Source: Deltaproteobacteria bacterium (lineage in GTDB: Bacteria; Myxococcota_A; Polyangia; JAAYKL01). Taken from it: a stretch of DNA of 64,000 bases. The stretch is taken from positions 1 through 64,000 of the forward strand of contig JAFGXQ010000172.1 of NCBI GenBank assembly GCA_016936575.1, written 5' to 3'. This document shows positions 51,536-61,600 of this stretch, piece after piece. The notes under the pieces are model-generated. The model saw only the letters and a program-made list of their open reading frames with translations. It ran no database searches and was not told the origin of the DNA. The stretch's first letter is position 1, and each line of letters opens with the position of its first letter. The position numbers and the translations under genes were made by a program.

Positions 51536-53776
51536 ATGAGAAAAATGAAAAACGTTTTAAAACTCGGCCTCGTTGCCATGCTCGTCGGTGCATGCGGAAC
51601 CTCCGCACCGCCCCAGCAGAACCAGCAAGCCTCTGTTGCAACGGTTGACCTTGGAAATGTGGAGACGGTTGCCAAAACCAATCCCGCCCAACCCGGCGTC
51701 AACGTTCCCGTCATCAAAGTGAATACGGTCGGATACGCAACAGACTGGAGCAAAATGGTCATTTTCAATGTTGACCCCAAAGGCGCGGTTGTGAAAGACG
51801 CCTCCGGAAAAGTTGTGATGACCGTCAAAGACAGCCAAATCAAAGAGTTCGGCCTCGACCCCGCCAGCAAGGATCAGGTTTGGCAGGTTGACATCTCCGA
51901 ACTGAAAACCAAAGGCACGTACACTGTAGAAGCCGCCGAGATGAAAAACGAATGGTATAAAAGCGATCCGTTTGTGGTTGACGACTACTGGAAGGTTCAG
52001 AGCCATGCGGTGCAAACGCTGGTAAAAAGTTTTTACTACCAACGTACTCGCACGAACATCGTGGATCCTTACGCAAAATGGAACGGCCACAGCTATATTC
52101 GCGAAAATGTTTCTCATGCGCATGACGATGTGGGCTGGGACTGGCAGTACTATCCCGAGAAAAAAGAAAACTGGAAGGACAGCGCTGACAAGAAATGGTG
52201 GCCGGGAGAACAACTGAAAAAGGGTTGGTTCGATGCGGGCAATTTCGATATGTACATCGATTCTACCGGCATCTCAGCGCAAATCCTGTTGATTGCCTAC
52301 AACCTGGCGCCTGAGCTCTTTAAGGACAACGAGCAGAATATTCCGGAGTCCGGAAACAACGTTCCCGATATTCTCGATGAAACCACCTGGGCGCTTGACT
52401 GGATTATGTCTTTGCAGCAGAAAGACGGCGGTTTCCGCCACTCTGAAGCCGTTGCCACATGGACCGGTCCAATGCCTGCAGACGAAGATAAGACCGTTCG
52501 CTGGATTCGTCCTGAAAGTACGTCTTCCACCGCCAAGGCGGTCTCCGTGCTCGCGATGGCTTCGGTCATTTACAAAGATTTCCCCGCATATGCTGAAATG
52601 GCGAAAAAATACGAAGAAGCTGCCAAACTGGGGTGGGAATGGATGAAAAAACATCCCGAACAGATGCGCTGGAATCCGCTGGACAGCCCTCAGCCGGGTT
52701 GGGATGACCGCGTCAGCCACGACAAGGGCGAACGCGCACAGGTAATCAACGAAGAAACCGGCGAATACCTTTACAACGATATCGGAGCTCGTTGGGCGGC
52801 AGCCGTTGAAATGTGGGTCCGGTTCCGCGACAAAGACGCATTGGCCACTATCCTCGGTATGTACAAAATTGACAAATTCGACCAAGTGCTCGATGTGAAA
52901 GCCATCACCACCGGTTCATGGCCAAATGTATCTCGCTATGGTCTGATAGAACTCGCTTTCGATGACGGATCTCCCAAAGAGGTTCAGGAATTCGCGAAAA
53001 AGAAAATCATTCAATGCGCCGACGAGTGGCTTATTCCCCGCTGGGAAAAAGACGCTCACAAAGTGGTTGCTGTGGAATGGGAATATTATTGGGGCTTCGG
53101 TGCCAATACCGCAGAAAAGGTCCACATGCTGGCCATGGCCGCCAAACTCACCGGCGAAAAGAAATATATGGAAGCCGCACGTGACAACTGGCACTATCTG
53201 ATGGGACGCAACCCCAATGGGTACTCCCTGGCCACAGGCGTGGGCAGCAAAGCCCCCACCAAGTTCTATCACCTGGAATGGGGTCCCTACGCAGACGCTT
53301 TAGATATTCCTCCGGCACCCGGCTTCGCCCTGGGTGGTCCGAACTACACCGACCTTCCCGCACTGGCTCCGGATATGCCCGCAAAAGCATTGCTTTGGGA
53401 CAACCAGGAACCCACACGCGTTGGTGGAAAACCCCACCAGATGTGGCACTGGAAACAGGAAGAACTCTGGGACGGAGGATTTGAACCGGAAGGTGGTTGG
53501 AACAAAGGTTGGTGGTGCGTGGTAGAAACAGACCTGCTCTACAGTGCAGATTTCACGCTTGCCGGTATTGCCGTGGGCAACATTGACAAACCCAGTGACA
53601 AATATCGCGCGAAAAAGGTCGACCCGGGCAACCTGGACGCGTTGGCGAAAAAATACACCCGTCGTCCCGCCAAAGCCTCAATTGCCAAAAACAGCCCCGG
53701 AGGCGAAGCCGGCTACCAGAAAGCCATCGACGCCGGTCAAATCATGGTTGCCAAAGAAACCGTCGGCAAGAAATAA
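51536..53776 (+). CDS. GH9-family glycoside hydrolase lipoprotein
   Basis: A 746-residue lipoprotein (AMLVGACGTS, Cys20) with a CelD-type N-terminal immunoglobulin-like domain (about 58-145: IKVNTVGYATDWSKMVIF to FVVDDYW) and a GH9 (alpha/alpha)6 catalytic domain (about 150-690). YLMGRNPNGYSLATGVGS and the C-terminal VVETDLLYSADF, with the acid Glu about 664, fit the family. The DAGD motif that supplies the catalytic base reads Asp233-Ala-Gly-Asn236 (GWFDAGNFDMY), so the usual base is Asn. It is also unusually Trp- and Lys-rich. GH9 enzymes cut beta-1,4-glucans; this one may have altered chemistry or act only in binding. GAAGGAAG is its ribosome site. Confidence 0.85.
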   Translation: MRKMKNVLKLGLVAMLVGACGTSAPPQQNQQASVATVDLGNVETVAKTNPAQPGVNVPVIKVNTVGYATDWSKMVIFNVDPKGAVVKDASGKVVMTVKDSQIKEFGLDPASKDQVWQVDISELKTKGTYTVEAAEMKNEWYKSDPFVVDDYWKVQSHAVQTLVKSFYYQRTRTNIVDPYAKWNGHSYIRENVSHAHDDVGWDWQYYPEKKENWKDSADKKWWPGEQLKKGWFDAGNFDMYIDSTGISAQILLIAYNLAPELFKDNEQNIPESGNNVPDILDETTWALDWIMSLQQKDGGFRHSEAVATWTGPMPADEDKTVRWIRPESTSSTAKAVSVLAMASVIYKDFPAYAEMAKKYEEAAKLGWEWMKKHPEQMRWNPLDSPQPGWDDRVSHDKGERAQVINEETGEYLYNDIGARWAAAVEMWVRFRDKDALATILGMYKIDKFDQVLDVKAITTGSWPNVSRYGLIELAFDDGSPKEVQEFAKKKIIQCADEWLIPRWEKDAHKVVAVEWEYYWGFGANTAEKVHMLAMAAKLTGEKKYMEAARDNWHYLMGRNPNGYSLATGVGSKAPTKFYHLEWGPYADALDIPPAPGFALGGPNYTDLPALAPDMPAKALLWDNQEPTRVGGKPHQMWHWKQEELWDGGFEPEGGWNKGWWCVVETDLLYSADFTLAGIAVGNIDKPSDKYRAKKVDPGNLDALAKKYTRRPAKASIAKNSPGGEAGYQKAIDAGQIMVAKETVGKK

Positions 53777-53790
53777 GTCGTATAACATAC

Positions 53791-53817
53791 GTCCTATGGG
53801 TCCTATACGTCCTATGC
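53791..53817. repeat. Three 9-base tandem repeats between convergent genes
   Basis: GTCCTATGG, GTCCTATAC and GTCCTATGC lie head to tail (53791-53817). A decayed copy, GTCGTATAA, is at 53778-53786. The array fills the gap after the GH9 stop and covers the stop codon (53812-53814) of the convergent membrane-protein gene. Confidence 0.75.
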
Positions 53818-54342
53818 TGGTGGGCGATTTACCGGACGTATCTTTTCGTGATTATCATAATGTACCGCATTCGGTCCGTAATATCGGTTAAACGAATGTT
53901 TTCCGAACAAGGGTAAATAATAAAAACGCCCGGTTCGCGCACGACGGTATGCGATAAGAGACAATATTGTGTAGATAAGATTCCAAAGTAAAATCACACT
54001 GAGAACAACCAGCACACTTGTTGAAAAAAAACTGTCCCAATACTCCGCCGGGCGACGAGCCAGCTCCACAATCAGCCAGGCCAACCCACCCCAAAGCGCC
54101 AGACTGGTCGGAATTTGAGAAATAAACGACTGGTACGCGTGAAACGCAACGAAACGCTCCCGTTTGCGACACACGAGATAATAAATCAGCGCAGCAATCA
54201 GGTTGATGAGCGGGAGAGGCAGATACTGCGCCGCAAACATCATTATATATGCGCCGGCGGCGGTTTCACGAATATTGTCGGGAATTTCGTCGGGCTGCGG
54301 TAGAATAACCTTTTTATTTTCATCAAATGTCAATGGTTCCAT
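53812..54342 (-). CDS. DUF4870-like membrane protein
   Basis: A 176-residue membrane protein started at ATG 54342, nine bases after AAGGTG. Three or four hydrophobic helices: about 30-52, 75-95 and 106-130. RKRERFVAFHAYQSFISQ between the first two is the signature of the DUF4870/Tic20-like small membrane family. The C-terminal tail is basic and Tyr/His-rich. Its role is unknown. The longer upstream frame runs into a region without a ribosome site. Confidence 0.7.
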   Translation of the reverse strand: MEPLTFDENKKVILPQPDEIPDNIRETAAGAYIMMFAAQYLPLPLINLIAALIYYLVCRKRERFVAFHAYQSFISQIPTSLALWGGLAWLIVELARRPAEYWDSFFSTSVLVVLSVILLWNLIYTILSLIAYRRARTGRFYYLPLFGKHSFNRYYGPNAVHYDNHEKIRPVNRPPA

Positions 54343-54480
54343 CGGATCACTCACCTTTCGACCAAAGAATACACTGAATCGCCGGGCCACCGTGCGAAAA
54401 AGATAAAAAAAGCAGTCATCTCTTGAAACAAAACGCATCAACCTGTATAAGCTCCGCTTGAAAACTTGTTCAATAATGAA

Positions 54481-54496
54481 CTATTTGAAAAAATAG
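54481..54496 (+). promoter_or_regulatory. GAAA-loop hairpin before an 86-residue gene
   Basis: CTATTT-GAAA-AAATAG is a perfect six-pair stem with a GNRA-type tetraloop, ending two bases before the GAGAGGA-like ribosome site of the small gene at 54507. Confidence 0.4.
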
Positions 54497-54506
54497 AGAG
54501 GACAAT

Positions 54507-54767
54507 ATGGCAAAAGCAGAAAAAATGAATCGCGGTGTGAGCTCAAAACAACAACGCGGTGGCGGTACTGAAATCAAATTTCCCGACGGTGTTCATTCCA
54601 TCGATCGTCACGGCAACGTATACGCATCGATTCCGGAATTGAGCCGGGTTCAGCCGAAATATTTCACTATGGATCAGCTGAAAACGGCCTTGGAAGCCGG
54701 GCAACTGACTACACTGACCGAAGACGGCATTAAAGAGCTCGAAGCAACCATCGCACGCGCGAAATAG
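54507..54767 (+). CDS. Small basic protein of unknown function
   Basis: An 86-residue cytoplasmic protein with a basic N-terminal tail (Lys/Arg/Gln-rich, about 1-20), then IKFPDGVHSIDRHGNVYASI and FTMDQLKTALEAGQLTTLTE. The codon use resembles neighbouring genes, and GAGAGGACAAT stands before the ATG. No family recognised. It is 12 bases before the YkgJ-like gene, so they may form an operon. Confidence 0.65.
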   Translation: MAKAEKMNRGVSSKQQRGGGTEIKFPDGVHSIDRHGNVYASIPELSRVQPKYFTMDQLKTALEAGQLTTLTEDGIKELEATIARAK

Positions 54768-54779
54768 TCCGTTTTCAAA

Positions 54780-55223
54780 ATGGGTCATTTGAAGGCACCC
54801 TCCCCTTTGCCTGAACTACAACCGGCGCTGAAAAAAGCGCTTGAAACCATTTACCTGGCGCTCGCAGAAGAGCAAGCCCAGTTGGGCATTCCTTGTCATC
54901 GTTGTGGGAGATGCTGCAATTTCTCAGACTACGATCACCAACTGTGGGCAACCACCATCGAGCTGGCGTATCTGATTGAAACCGCCGGTCAGAAATCCAT
55001 TGTGCACGACGGTATCTGCCCATATCTCCATCAACATCAGTGCACGGCGCGGGACGGTCGCATGCTGGGGTGTCGCATATTCCTGTGCGAAATGAACGCT
55101 GTACAAATGGAACAGCTTCACGAAAAATACATTGCACAGATTCAACAGCTGGCCAGTGAATTTGATATCGAGATGGAGTATGACGAGTTAATTTCGAGCT
55201 TGAAACGATTGACCGCTGGATAA
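54780..55223 (+). CDS. YkgJ-family cysteine-cluster protein
   Basis: A 147-residue protein with PCHRCGRCCNFSDYDH (four Cys within eight residues, about 39-46), then DGICPYLHQHQCTAR and LGCRIFLCEM. This Cys pattern fits the YkgJ family of zinc or iron-sulfur cluster proteins, often linked with protein modification. Helices at both ends. Its natural partner is unknown; the small gene 12 bases upstream is the only neighbour in the unit. Confidence 0.82.
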   Translation: MGHLKAPSPLPELQPALKKALETIYLALAEEQAQLGIPCHRCGRCCNFSDYDHQLWATTIELAYLIETAGQKSIVHDGICPYLHQHQCTARDGRMLGCRIFLCEMNAVQMEQLHEKYIAQIQQLASEFDIEMEYDELISSLKRLTAG

Positions 55224-55224
55224 C

Positions 55225-55554
55225 CTATCCGACCGCCTTTTCATCTTCGGGAACAAATCCGTGAACAAATCCATAGAAGTCCACCTGATTTTTATTGGGT
55301 CGAATAATATCTACAACCGCAGAGGTCTGGACCAGCGTCCTCTTTTCGGCACTGTAGAACTCCAGCGTTCGACCGATATACGGCGTACGTGGAGGAACGG
55401 GCCGCAAACGCATACCAATGGCGCGATGCCCCGCTATCCACACTGAGCTTTTTCGATCACGAACAGCCATACACACGCCGGCTTTCACGTGGTATTCTCT
55501 GTTGTGAGTTACAAAGCAGATGTGAACGCGTCTTTCTCTGCCCCTTTGTCGCAT
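55225..55554 (-). CDS. Small protein of unknown function
   Basis: A 109-residue protein started at ATG 55554, eight bases after GGGAGG. It contains an Arg-rich start (RQRGRERRV), VCMAVRDRKSSVWIAGHRAI and two or three beta strands (GRTLEFYSAEKRTLVQTSAV). The strand pattern recalls small beta-barrel domains such as PilZ, but no RxxxR-DxSxxG motif is seen. Not recognised. It converges with the YkgJ gene almost without gap. Confidence 0.55.
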   Translation of the reverse strand: MRQRGRERRVHICFVTHNREYHVKAGVCMAVRDRKSSVWIAGHRAIGMRLRPVPPRTPYIGRTLEFYSAEKRTLVQTSAVVDIIRPNKNQVDFYGFVHGFVPEDEKAVG

Positions 55555-55710
55555 TATGATGCCTCCCTGAAAACGGATAATAGAAACCGAATTTACTTTC
55601 ACCATACGCAGATTGTTCGATGAAGGTCAAAAAAAGGGCGAAACTGTTTACACAAAATGCTTCAGTTACCAATCAACGGGATGAATTCCTTGCGTAGATG
55701 GTGAAACGGG

Positions 55711-56835
55711 CTATTGCTCATCTGAAACGCGAGCCGACTCCATCAGCAGCCCTTGCATAGACATTTTGATTTTATCAGTGGAATGAACTTCCTGGGGCGA
55801 AAATTCGAATTGTCCGGTGGTCCACGAAAGAATTTTCACCATCATATCGACATGCGAAACGCTCTTTGTTGCACCCTCCATCTCAATATCAAGGGGGCGC
55901 CCCTTACGAATATACAAACGACAAAGCGTTGGGCCCACAATCACACAGATACCGGTCTTCTGATCCATTTCGAGCAACGAGAGAACCGTAGGCAAACTCA
56001 CTTGCTCCAAATCACCGCGAAGCGCCTTAGAACCTCTCTGAGACGGATTGTTCTTCCGAGTGCGGTTGACGAGTCGATTAATGCGAACCAGCAATTCTGT
56101 AGTGGTGTACGGCTTCGCAATGTAGTCATCCACCCCCAGCTGATACCCAAGCAACCGGTCTTTCTCGTCGCGCAACGACGTTTGAAAAACGACCAGCGTG
56201 TTGTTCAGCGACGCTCGGGCGCGAATGGTTTTCAAAAAGTTCCATCCATCCATTTTGGGCATCTGAACGTCTGATAAAATCAAATCCGGCGGTTCCTGTA
56301 AACACGTGGCCAGTCCTGACAAGCCGTCTTCCGCGGTCCGCACCGTATGCCCCTTCGAAATCAACGCTTTCGAAGCTCGTTCCCGAACGGTTCGATCATC
56401 GTCCACCACAACAATCGAAAGCGGAACAAAGGTTTCCTCCCGCTGCACCATTATTTTTTGTGTCGTCAGGTCCGAAATGTAATCTTCTATAAACGCCCGA
56501 TGTTCCGCAGACATATCTCGAAACACAATTGCCATGCCAGTCGGAATATCTGATTTTTCGTCTTGCTTGTGAACTCGGGCAACCTGTCCGATACACTCAA
56601 TTTCAGGCCCATCGTGCGGCATGACCAGTTTGATGCGAACAACGGTGTTCAGCGGCAGCAATTTACTCGTTCGAACATAAATACCGCCCTTCGAGATATT
56701 CTCGGTGTACGCGGAGACCAGACTGTCCAATGTTTTGTATCGGACTTGAAAAGTCGCGCGCACACGATTTGAACTGCGTCGATTGGGGTCATTATTGACG
56801 ATTTCGTCAGTATTGAACGTTTCAAGTTTTGCCAT
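55711..56835 (-). CDS. PilZ-receiver-DUF4388 regulator
   Basis: A 374-residue protein with three domains. PilZ (about 18-122) has basic residues in NRRSSNRVR and the motif ENISKGGIYVR, agreeing with c-di-GMP binding. The receiver (about 138-255) has acidic pocket VVVDDD, phospho-acceptor Asp189 (LILSDVQMPKMDG) and the conserved Lys in DDYIAKPY. DUF4388 (about 262-370) begins LRGDLEQVSLPTVLSLLEMD. DUF4388 is common in Myxococcota and deltaproteobacterial signalling proteins. Start ATG 56835. It can combine c-di-GMP and phosphorylation input; the output target, perhaps pili or gliding, is inferred from context only. Confidence 0.9.
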   Translation of the reverse strand: MAKLETFNTDEIVNNDPNRRSSNRVRATFQVRYKTLDSLVSAYTENISKGGIYVRTSKLLPLNTVVRIKLVMPHDGPEIECIGQVARVHKQDEKSDIPTGMAIVFRDMSAEHRAFIEDYISDLTTQKIMVQREETFVPLSIVVVDDDRTVRERASKALISKGHTVRTAEDGLSGLATCLQEPPDLILSDVQMPKMDGWNFLKTIRARASLNNTLVVFQTSLRDEKDRLLGYQLGVDDYIAKPYTTTELLVRINRLVNRTRKNNPSQRGSKALRGDLEQVSLPTVLSLLEMDQKTGICVIVGPTLCRLYIRKGRPLDIEMEGATKSVSHVDMMVKILSWTTGQFEFSPQEVHSTDKIKMSMQGLLMESARVSDEQ

Positions 56836-57076
56836 CGTTTTTTTCCGCATCCGCTTTTACAACAAGAGGACGAAATTGCATTGTAATTGTATGTCCGGGA
56901 TATTCAAACAAAAAATTTTTTTTCCCTTTTCACCCACACTGTAGAAGCCTGTTTCACACCAGCTGATTCCTGCTTATTTGCAAACAGAATCGGTTCACTC
57001 CGCAGCGCATTCCGCATCGAATTTTGTCTGCGCCCACGATTGATCTTAATTATTTCCGGTGATACGTGTACTACTT

Positions 57077-58552
57077 ATGAATACAATAAAATGTCCCAAT
57101 TGCAACGCGTTGTTGAGTCATCCGGCAGACGCGAAAACAAAAAAATGTGAATTCTGCGGATTTGAAACCTACATAAAACCTAAAACTGTCGCGCAACCCA
57201 GGGTGAACCATCCCGCACCTACGCCGCGCCAACCCGCTTCCGCCCAAAAATCAGGCCCCGGATGTCTCATCATCGTTCTTGTCCTATTCGTTCTGGCCGG
57301 CGCATTTTTGGCATTCGCGTTTTCGACCGGCCTATTTGATACCGGCTTGCCTGCGACTACCGGCCTGAACGAAACCATTACCCTTGAGGGAAGAACCGAA
57401 ACCATTCCCGGTGTTGCGATCAAAGCAACCGGTGTGAACACCAAAGTATTCATTCGAGACTGCAATATAAAAGCGGACAAGCTGCTTGTTGCTACGCAGC
57501 CGAATATTGAAATCGAAATTGTGAACAGTCGTATTGAAACCAGCGACAATACATTTGAACTGCCGCTCAACCCCAAAATTCGCATTTCTGAAAACAGCGA
57601 AATTGTTTCTACCCAAGGCACTGTTTTCAAAGGCGGTCAAAATGTCGAATTTACACTTACGAACAGCCGGATTATCGGCGACAAGTATGCGTTTGAAATG
57701 GGCAATAACGGCACATTTGTTCTTGAAGGGAAAAGCCTCATCCGCGGCGGAAAATCCGCAATCAAGGGAGAACACAACATTCACGTGGAAATGTTGGACG
57801 GAAGCGCGATTGAGTCGGACGGCACGGTACTCGACCTCCAATACAACGGAAGGTTGAAAATGGAAAACGCAGTGTTGAAAGGCGACGTGGGGGTTGAAGC
57901 CGATTCAAATTTTGAGCTCACCATGGTCAGCGGAAAATTGCTCGGCGAAAACATCGGATTGTCGTTGGCCACCAACGGAAAAGTGAAAATGGAAGGTGGC
58001 GTGATTGCCGGTAAAACCGCCATCGAAGGCAATGACAACAGCATTACCGTTGAAATGGAAGGTGGAGAAATCATCGGAACGGACGTGGGCATACTCGGAA
58101 ATCAAACATTGAAACTGGAAATGGAAAGCGGAAAAATACGGGGGCAAACCGCTGTGCGTTCATTGGGAGACTTCGGGGGGAATGACGTCACCATTGAAGG
58201 AGGAGCCATTGAAGGCGTTCAGTTCGGTATTCAATTCGAAAAACGAGGCACTATCAAATTGACGGGCGGAACAGTCACCGGACAGACGGCAATTCAGGTT
58301 CCGGAATACTCAGAAATCAAAATTTCGGGGGGAACGATAAACGGCGCCAAAGTAGGCATTGAAGGCGCCGACCGTCTGACCATCACCGGACAGAGCGGAA
58401 CCATTAAAGGCGGCGAATATGCCATCGTCAAAGGTTCATATGGGTCATTACCCGAAAAAACAGTGACTATTGAAGGGGACATTAAAGAAAAAAAAACGGA
58501 CCGTCCCCACATCCCTGCCGGATTTTATGTGAACGGAAAACGTGTGATGTAA
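57077..58552 (+). CDS. Zinc-ribbon, membrane-anchored beta-solenoid protein
   Basis: A 491-residue protein. The N-terminus has a zinc ribbon, CPNC and CEFC at about residues 6-9 and 25-28. A Pro-rich spacer follows, then one membrane helix (GCLIIVLVLFVLAGAFLAFA, about 62-81). From about 95 to 475 runs a series of about 20-24-residue repeats with strands such as GVAIKATGVNTKVFIRD, HVEMLDGSAIESDGTVLD, VEMEGGEIIGTDVGI and IEGGAIEGVQFGI. These have the Gly-Gly turns and Val/Ile spacing of a right-handed beta-helix. I infer a cytoplasmic zinc finger and an extracytoplasmic solenoid. Function unknown. ATG 57077 starts the ribbon. Confidence 0.75.
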   Translation: MNTIKCPNCNALLSHPADAKTKKCEFCGFETYIKPKTVAQPRVNHPAPTPRQPASAQKSGPGCLIIVLVLFVLAGAFLAFAFSTGLFDTGLPATTGLNETITLEGRTETIPGVAIKATGVNTKVFIRDCNIKADKLLVATQPNIEIEIVNSRIETSDNTFELPLNPKIRISENSEIVSTQGTVFKGGQNVEFTLTNSRIIGDKYAFEMGNNGTFVLEGKSLIRGGKSAIKGEHNIHVEMLDGSAIESDGTVLDLQYNGRLKMENAVLKGDVGVEADSNFELTMVSGKLLGENIGLSLATNGKVKMEGGVIAGKTAIEGNDNSITVEMEGGEIIGTDVGILGNQTLKLEMESGKIRGQTAVRSLGDFGGNDVTIEGGAIEGVQFGIQFEKRGTIKLTGGTVTGQTAIQVPEYSEIKISGGTINGAKVGIEGADRLTITGQSGTIKGGEYAIVKGSYGSLPEKTVTIEGDIKEKKTDRPHIPAGFYVNGKRVM

Positions 58553-58626
58553 TCTACAAAGCAGTACATTCAAACGAGAGACGTTACACTTAACAGGAAA
58601 AAACGAAGTTCACTGTGATAATTGAT

Positions 58627-61600
58627 TCAGCTGTTTACCCAATGTACGAAGCGCTTGATGTTGCGAGAGATATCGTCGATCAGCATGTACAAAGCGGGAA
58701 CCAGCAGCAACGTGATCACGGTCGAAAACAACACACCGAAACCAAGGCTGATAGCCATGGGAATCAGAAAACGCGCCTGCAGAGACGATTCGGCAATCAT
58801 CGGTGCCAGACCAAGGAAAGTAGTCAGCGATGTGAGTAGAATCGGACGGAACCGTCGAGTTCCCCCATACAAAATCGCCCCCAGCGCCGTATCCCCTTCC
58901 CGTCGCTTATTATTTGCCGCATCAATCAACACCAGAGAATCGTTCACCACCACGCCCGCGAGGGCAACGATACCGAGTATGCTGATAAAACTGAGATTAT
59001 ATCCCATCACCAGATGACCGAAAATGGCACCGACAAAACCGAACGGAATGGCAACCATGATAATCAGCGGCTGGACATAGCTCCTGAAAGGAATCGCAAT
59101 AAGCGCAAACATCACCGCCAGCGCGATCAGGAAGTTCGCCCCCAGCGCGGCAAATGCCTCTTTTTGCTCCCGTTGTTCTCCAGCCATTTCATAGGTGAGC
59201 CCTGGGTACTGCTTGAGCAATTCCGGAAGAATTTCGTTCGTCAGACTCTTCAACACTTTGTCGGGGGTTGAAACGCCGGCAGCCAGTTCCGCACTGACGT
59301 TCACAACGCGCTTTCCATCCTCCCGCTGAATCGATGTGGGTGCCATGTTACGATTCGCCTGGGCTACATATTCCAACGGGACCTGACCACCCTCCGCCGT
59401 TCGAATCAGCATATTCTCAATATTGAACTCTGATCGGCGTTCACTTTCGGGATAACGGACCATCACTTTCAATTCGTTTCGCCCTCTTTGCTCACGAAGT
59501 GCTTCTGTGCCGTAAAATGCGCTGCGAATCTGCCTCGCAATTTCGAACGATGTGAGCCCAAGGGAACGCGCCTTCGGCAACAATTTGTAGTCAACCTGTT
59601 TTTTTCCCTCCGAGTAACTGGTCTCGATGTCTACCAACTCAGAAAAACCGCGCAGTTCATCTGCCAGGGTGTTCGATGCAGTCTGCAGCACTGTCACGTC
59701 ATCACTTATCAGCTTCACATCAACCGCTGCTCCCGCACTGGGGCCTGCCTGAGACTTGAATGTCAACGATTTCAGGCCTGCCATCTGCGGCAGCAGCGCT
59801 TCCCAATCCGCCCGAATACGCTCAGATCCCACGCTCCGGTCATCGCTGGGTACCAGGTTCAACTCAATCGTCACCAGGTGACTTCCCCCTGACCCGCCGC
59901 TCCCGGCATGGGGCCCGCGGCTGACCGTCGCCCCCGAACCGAGGTTGGTAAACATGCCGCGCAAGATTTTTTTGCCGCCATGTTTGTCAATCGCTTCATA
60001 GGCACATTCCTCCAATATTTTCTGCACCTTGATGGTTTCTGCAACAGGTGTCCCATAGGGCAACTCGGCGGTTACCGTTACCAGATCGCCTTCCAGCTGC
60101 GGAAAGAATTTAAACGGCACAAAGCCACCGGCAACCAACCCCACACTAACCAATAAAACCGAGATTCCAATTGCCACGGTGACAAAGCGGTATTTCACGG
60201 TTCGCTCCAGCAGCCGTCGGTACGCATTTTGAATAAACCAATCCAACCCGTCAGAAATGTGCGCCTGCATTCGCGAAAAAAAACCGGTTCGCTTTTCGCC
60301 GTCTTTTCCGGTGGAATGTGCCAGGTGTGCAGGCAGAATAAAAAACGATTCAAAGAGTGAGAAACCCAGCACCAGAATAACCACCAGCGGAATGAGGTAA
60401 AAGATTTTCCCCATGATACCCGGCACAAACAACATGGGGGCAAAAGTCACCATCGTTGTCAAAATGGAAAACGTGATGGGCATTGCCATCTCACGGGCCC
60501 CCTCCACCGCAGCCTGCAGTTTCGGCACCCCTTGCTGCATCTTGTGAAAAATATTTTCACCAACAACAATAGCGTCGTCCACAACCATACCCAATGTGAC
60601 AATAAAGGCGAACAGTGTGATCATATTGATAGACGCGTCGAACCCGGGCATCAGAAAAAATGCACCAAAAAAAGAAATCGGAATTCCCACCGATACCCAG
60701 AGTGCCAGTCGCAAGCGCAGAATGAGCGCCAGCAACAACACCACCAATGCACCGCCGTACGCGGCATTCTTGTTGAGAAGCTCAATACGCCCAGTCAGCA
60801 GTTCCGAGTCGTCCTGCCAAAGCACCAGTTCGAACCCGTCGGGCAGTTTTTTCTGAACCACTTCTTTGTATTTGTGGACCACATCTGAAATCTCTGTGGG
60901 CGTTTCATCCCCCACCCGGTAGGCCGTAACCCGCACTGCCCGTTTTCCATTAAAAAACGACGCCATGTCGGTTTCAACAAAACCATCCCGAATCTTGGCG
61001 ATATCGCCGAGGCGTACTTTCGACCCGCTCAAACTACTTCGAAGAATAACATCTTCAAACTCATGACCGGACCGCTTTCGATCGGTCACGCGCACCAACA
61101 CTTCACCGGCAGAGGTTTTTACCGATCCCCCCGGCAGCTCCACAGACGCCGCCTTCACCGCTGCTGCCACCTGCTCCAATGTGAGCCCGTACGATTCAAG
61201 TGTTTCCTGCGGAATTTCAATACTCACTTCGAGCGAAGGTACCCCCTCGATTTCAACCTGTGTTATTTCCGGATACCCCAACAGATCATTTCTCGCCATT
61301 TCCGCAACTTCATGCAGTTCTTTCAAGTCGCGATCGGCCGCAATAACCAGCGATATCACTCTTGCCTTGGGAGCCAGCAGTTTGACCAGCGGACGCTCCG
61401 CTTCCTCCGGAAATGACGTAATTCGATCAACCGCATTCTTTACATCGGCCAGCACCGCATCAGGGTTCTCCCCTGACAGCAACTCCACCGTGACCATTCC
61501 CGAACCTTCGGCCGCTGTAGACGTCACCCGCTTCACACCATCCAACCCCCGCACGGCCTCCTCAATTGCCAGCACAATGCCCTGTTCTGTTTCTTCCGGG

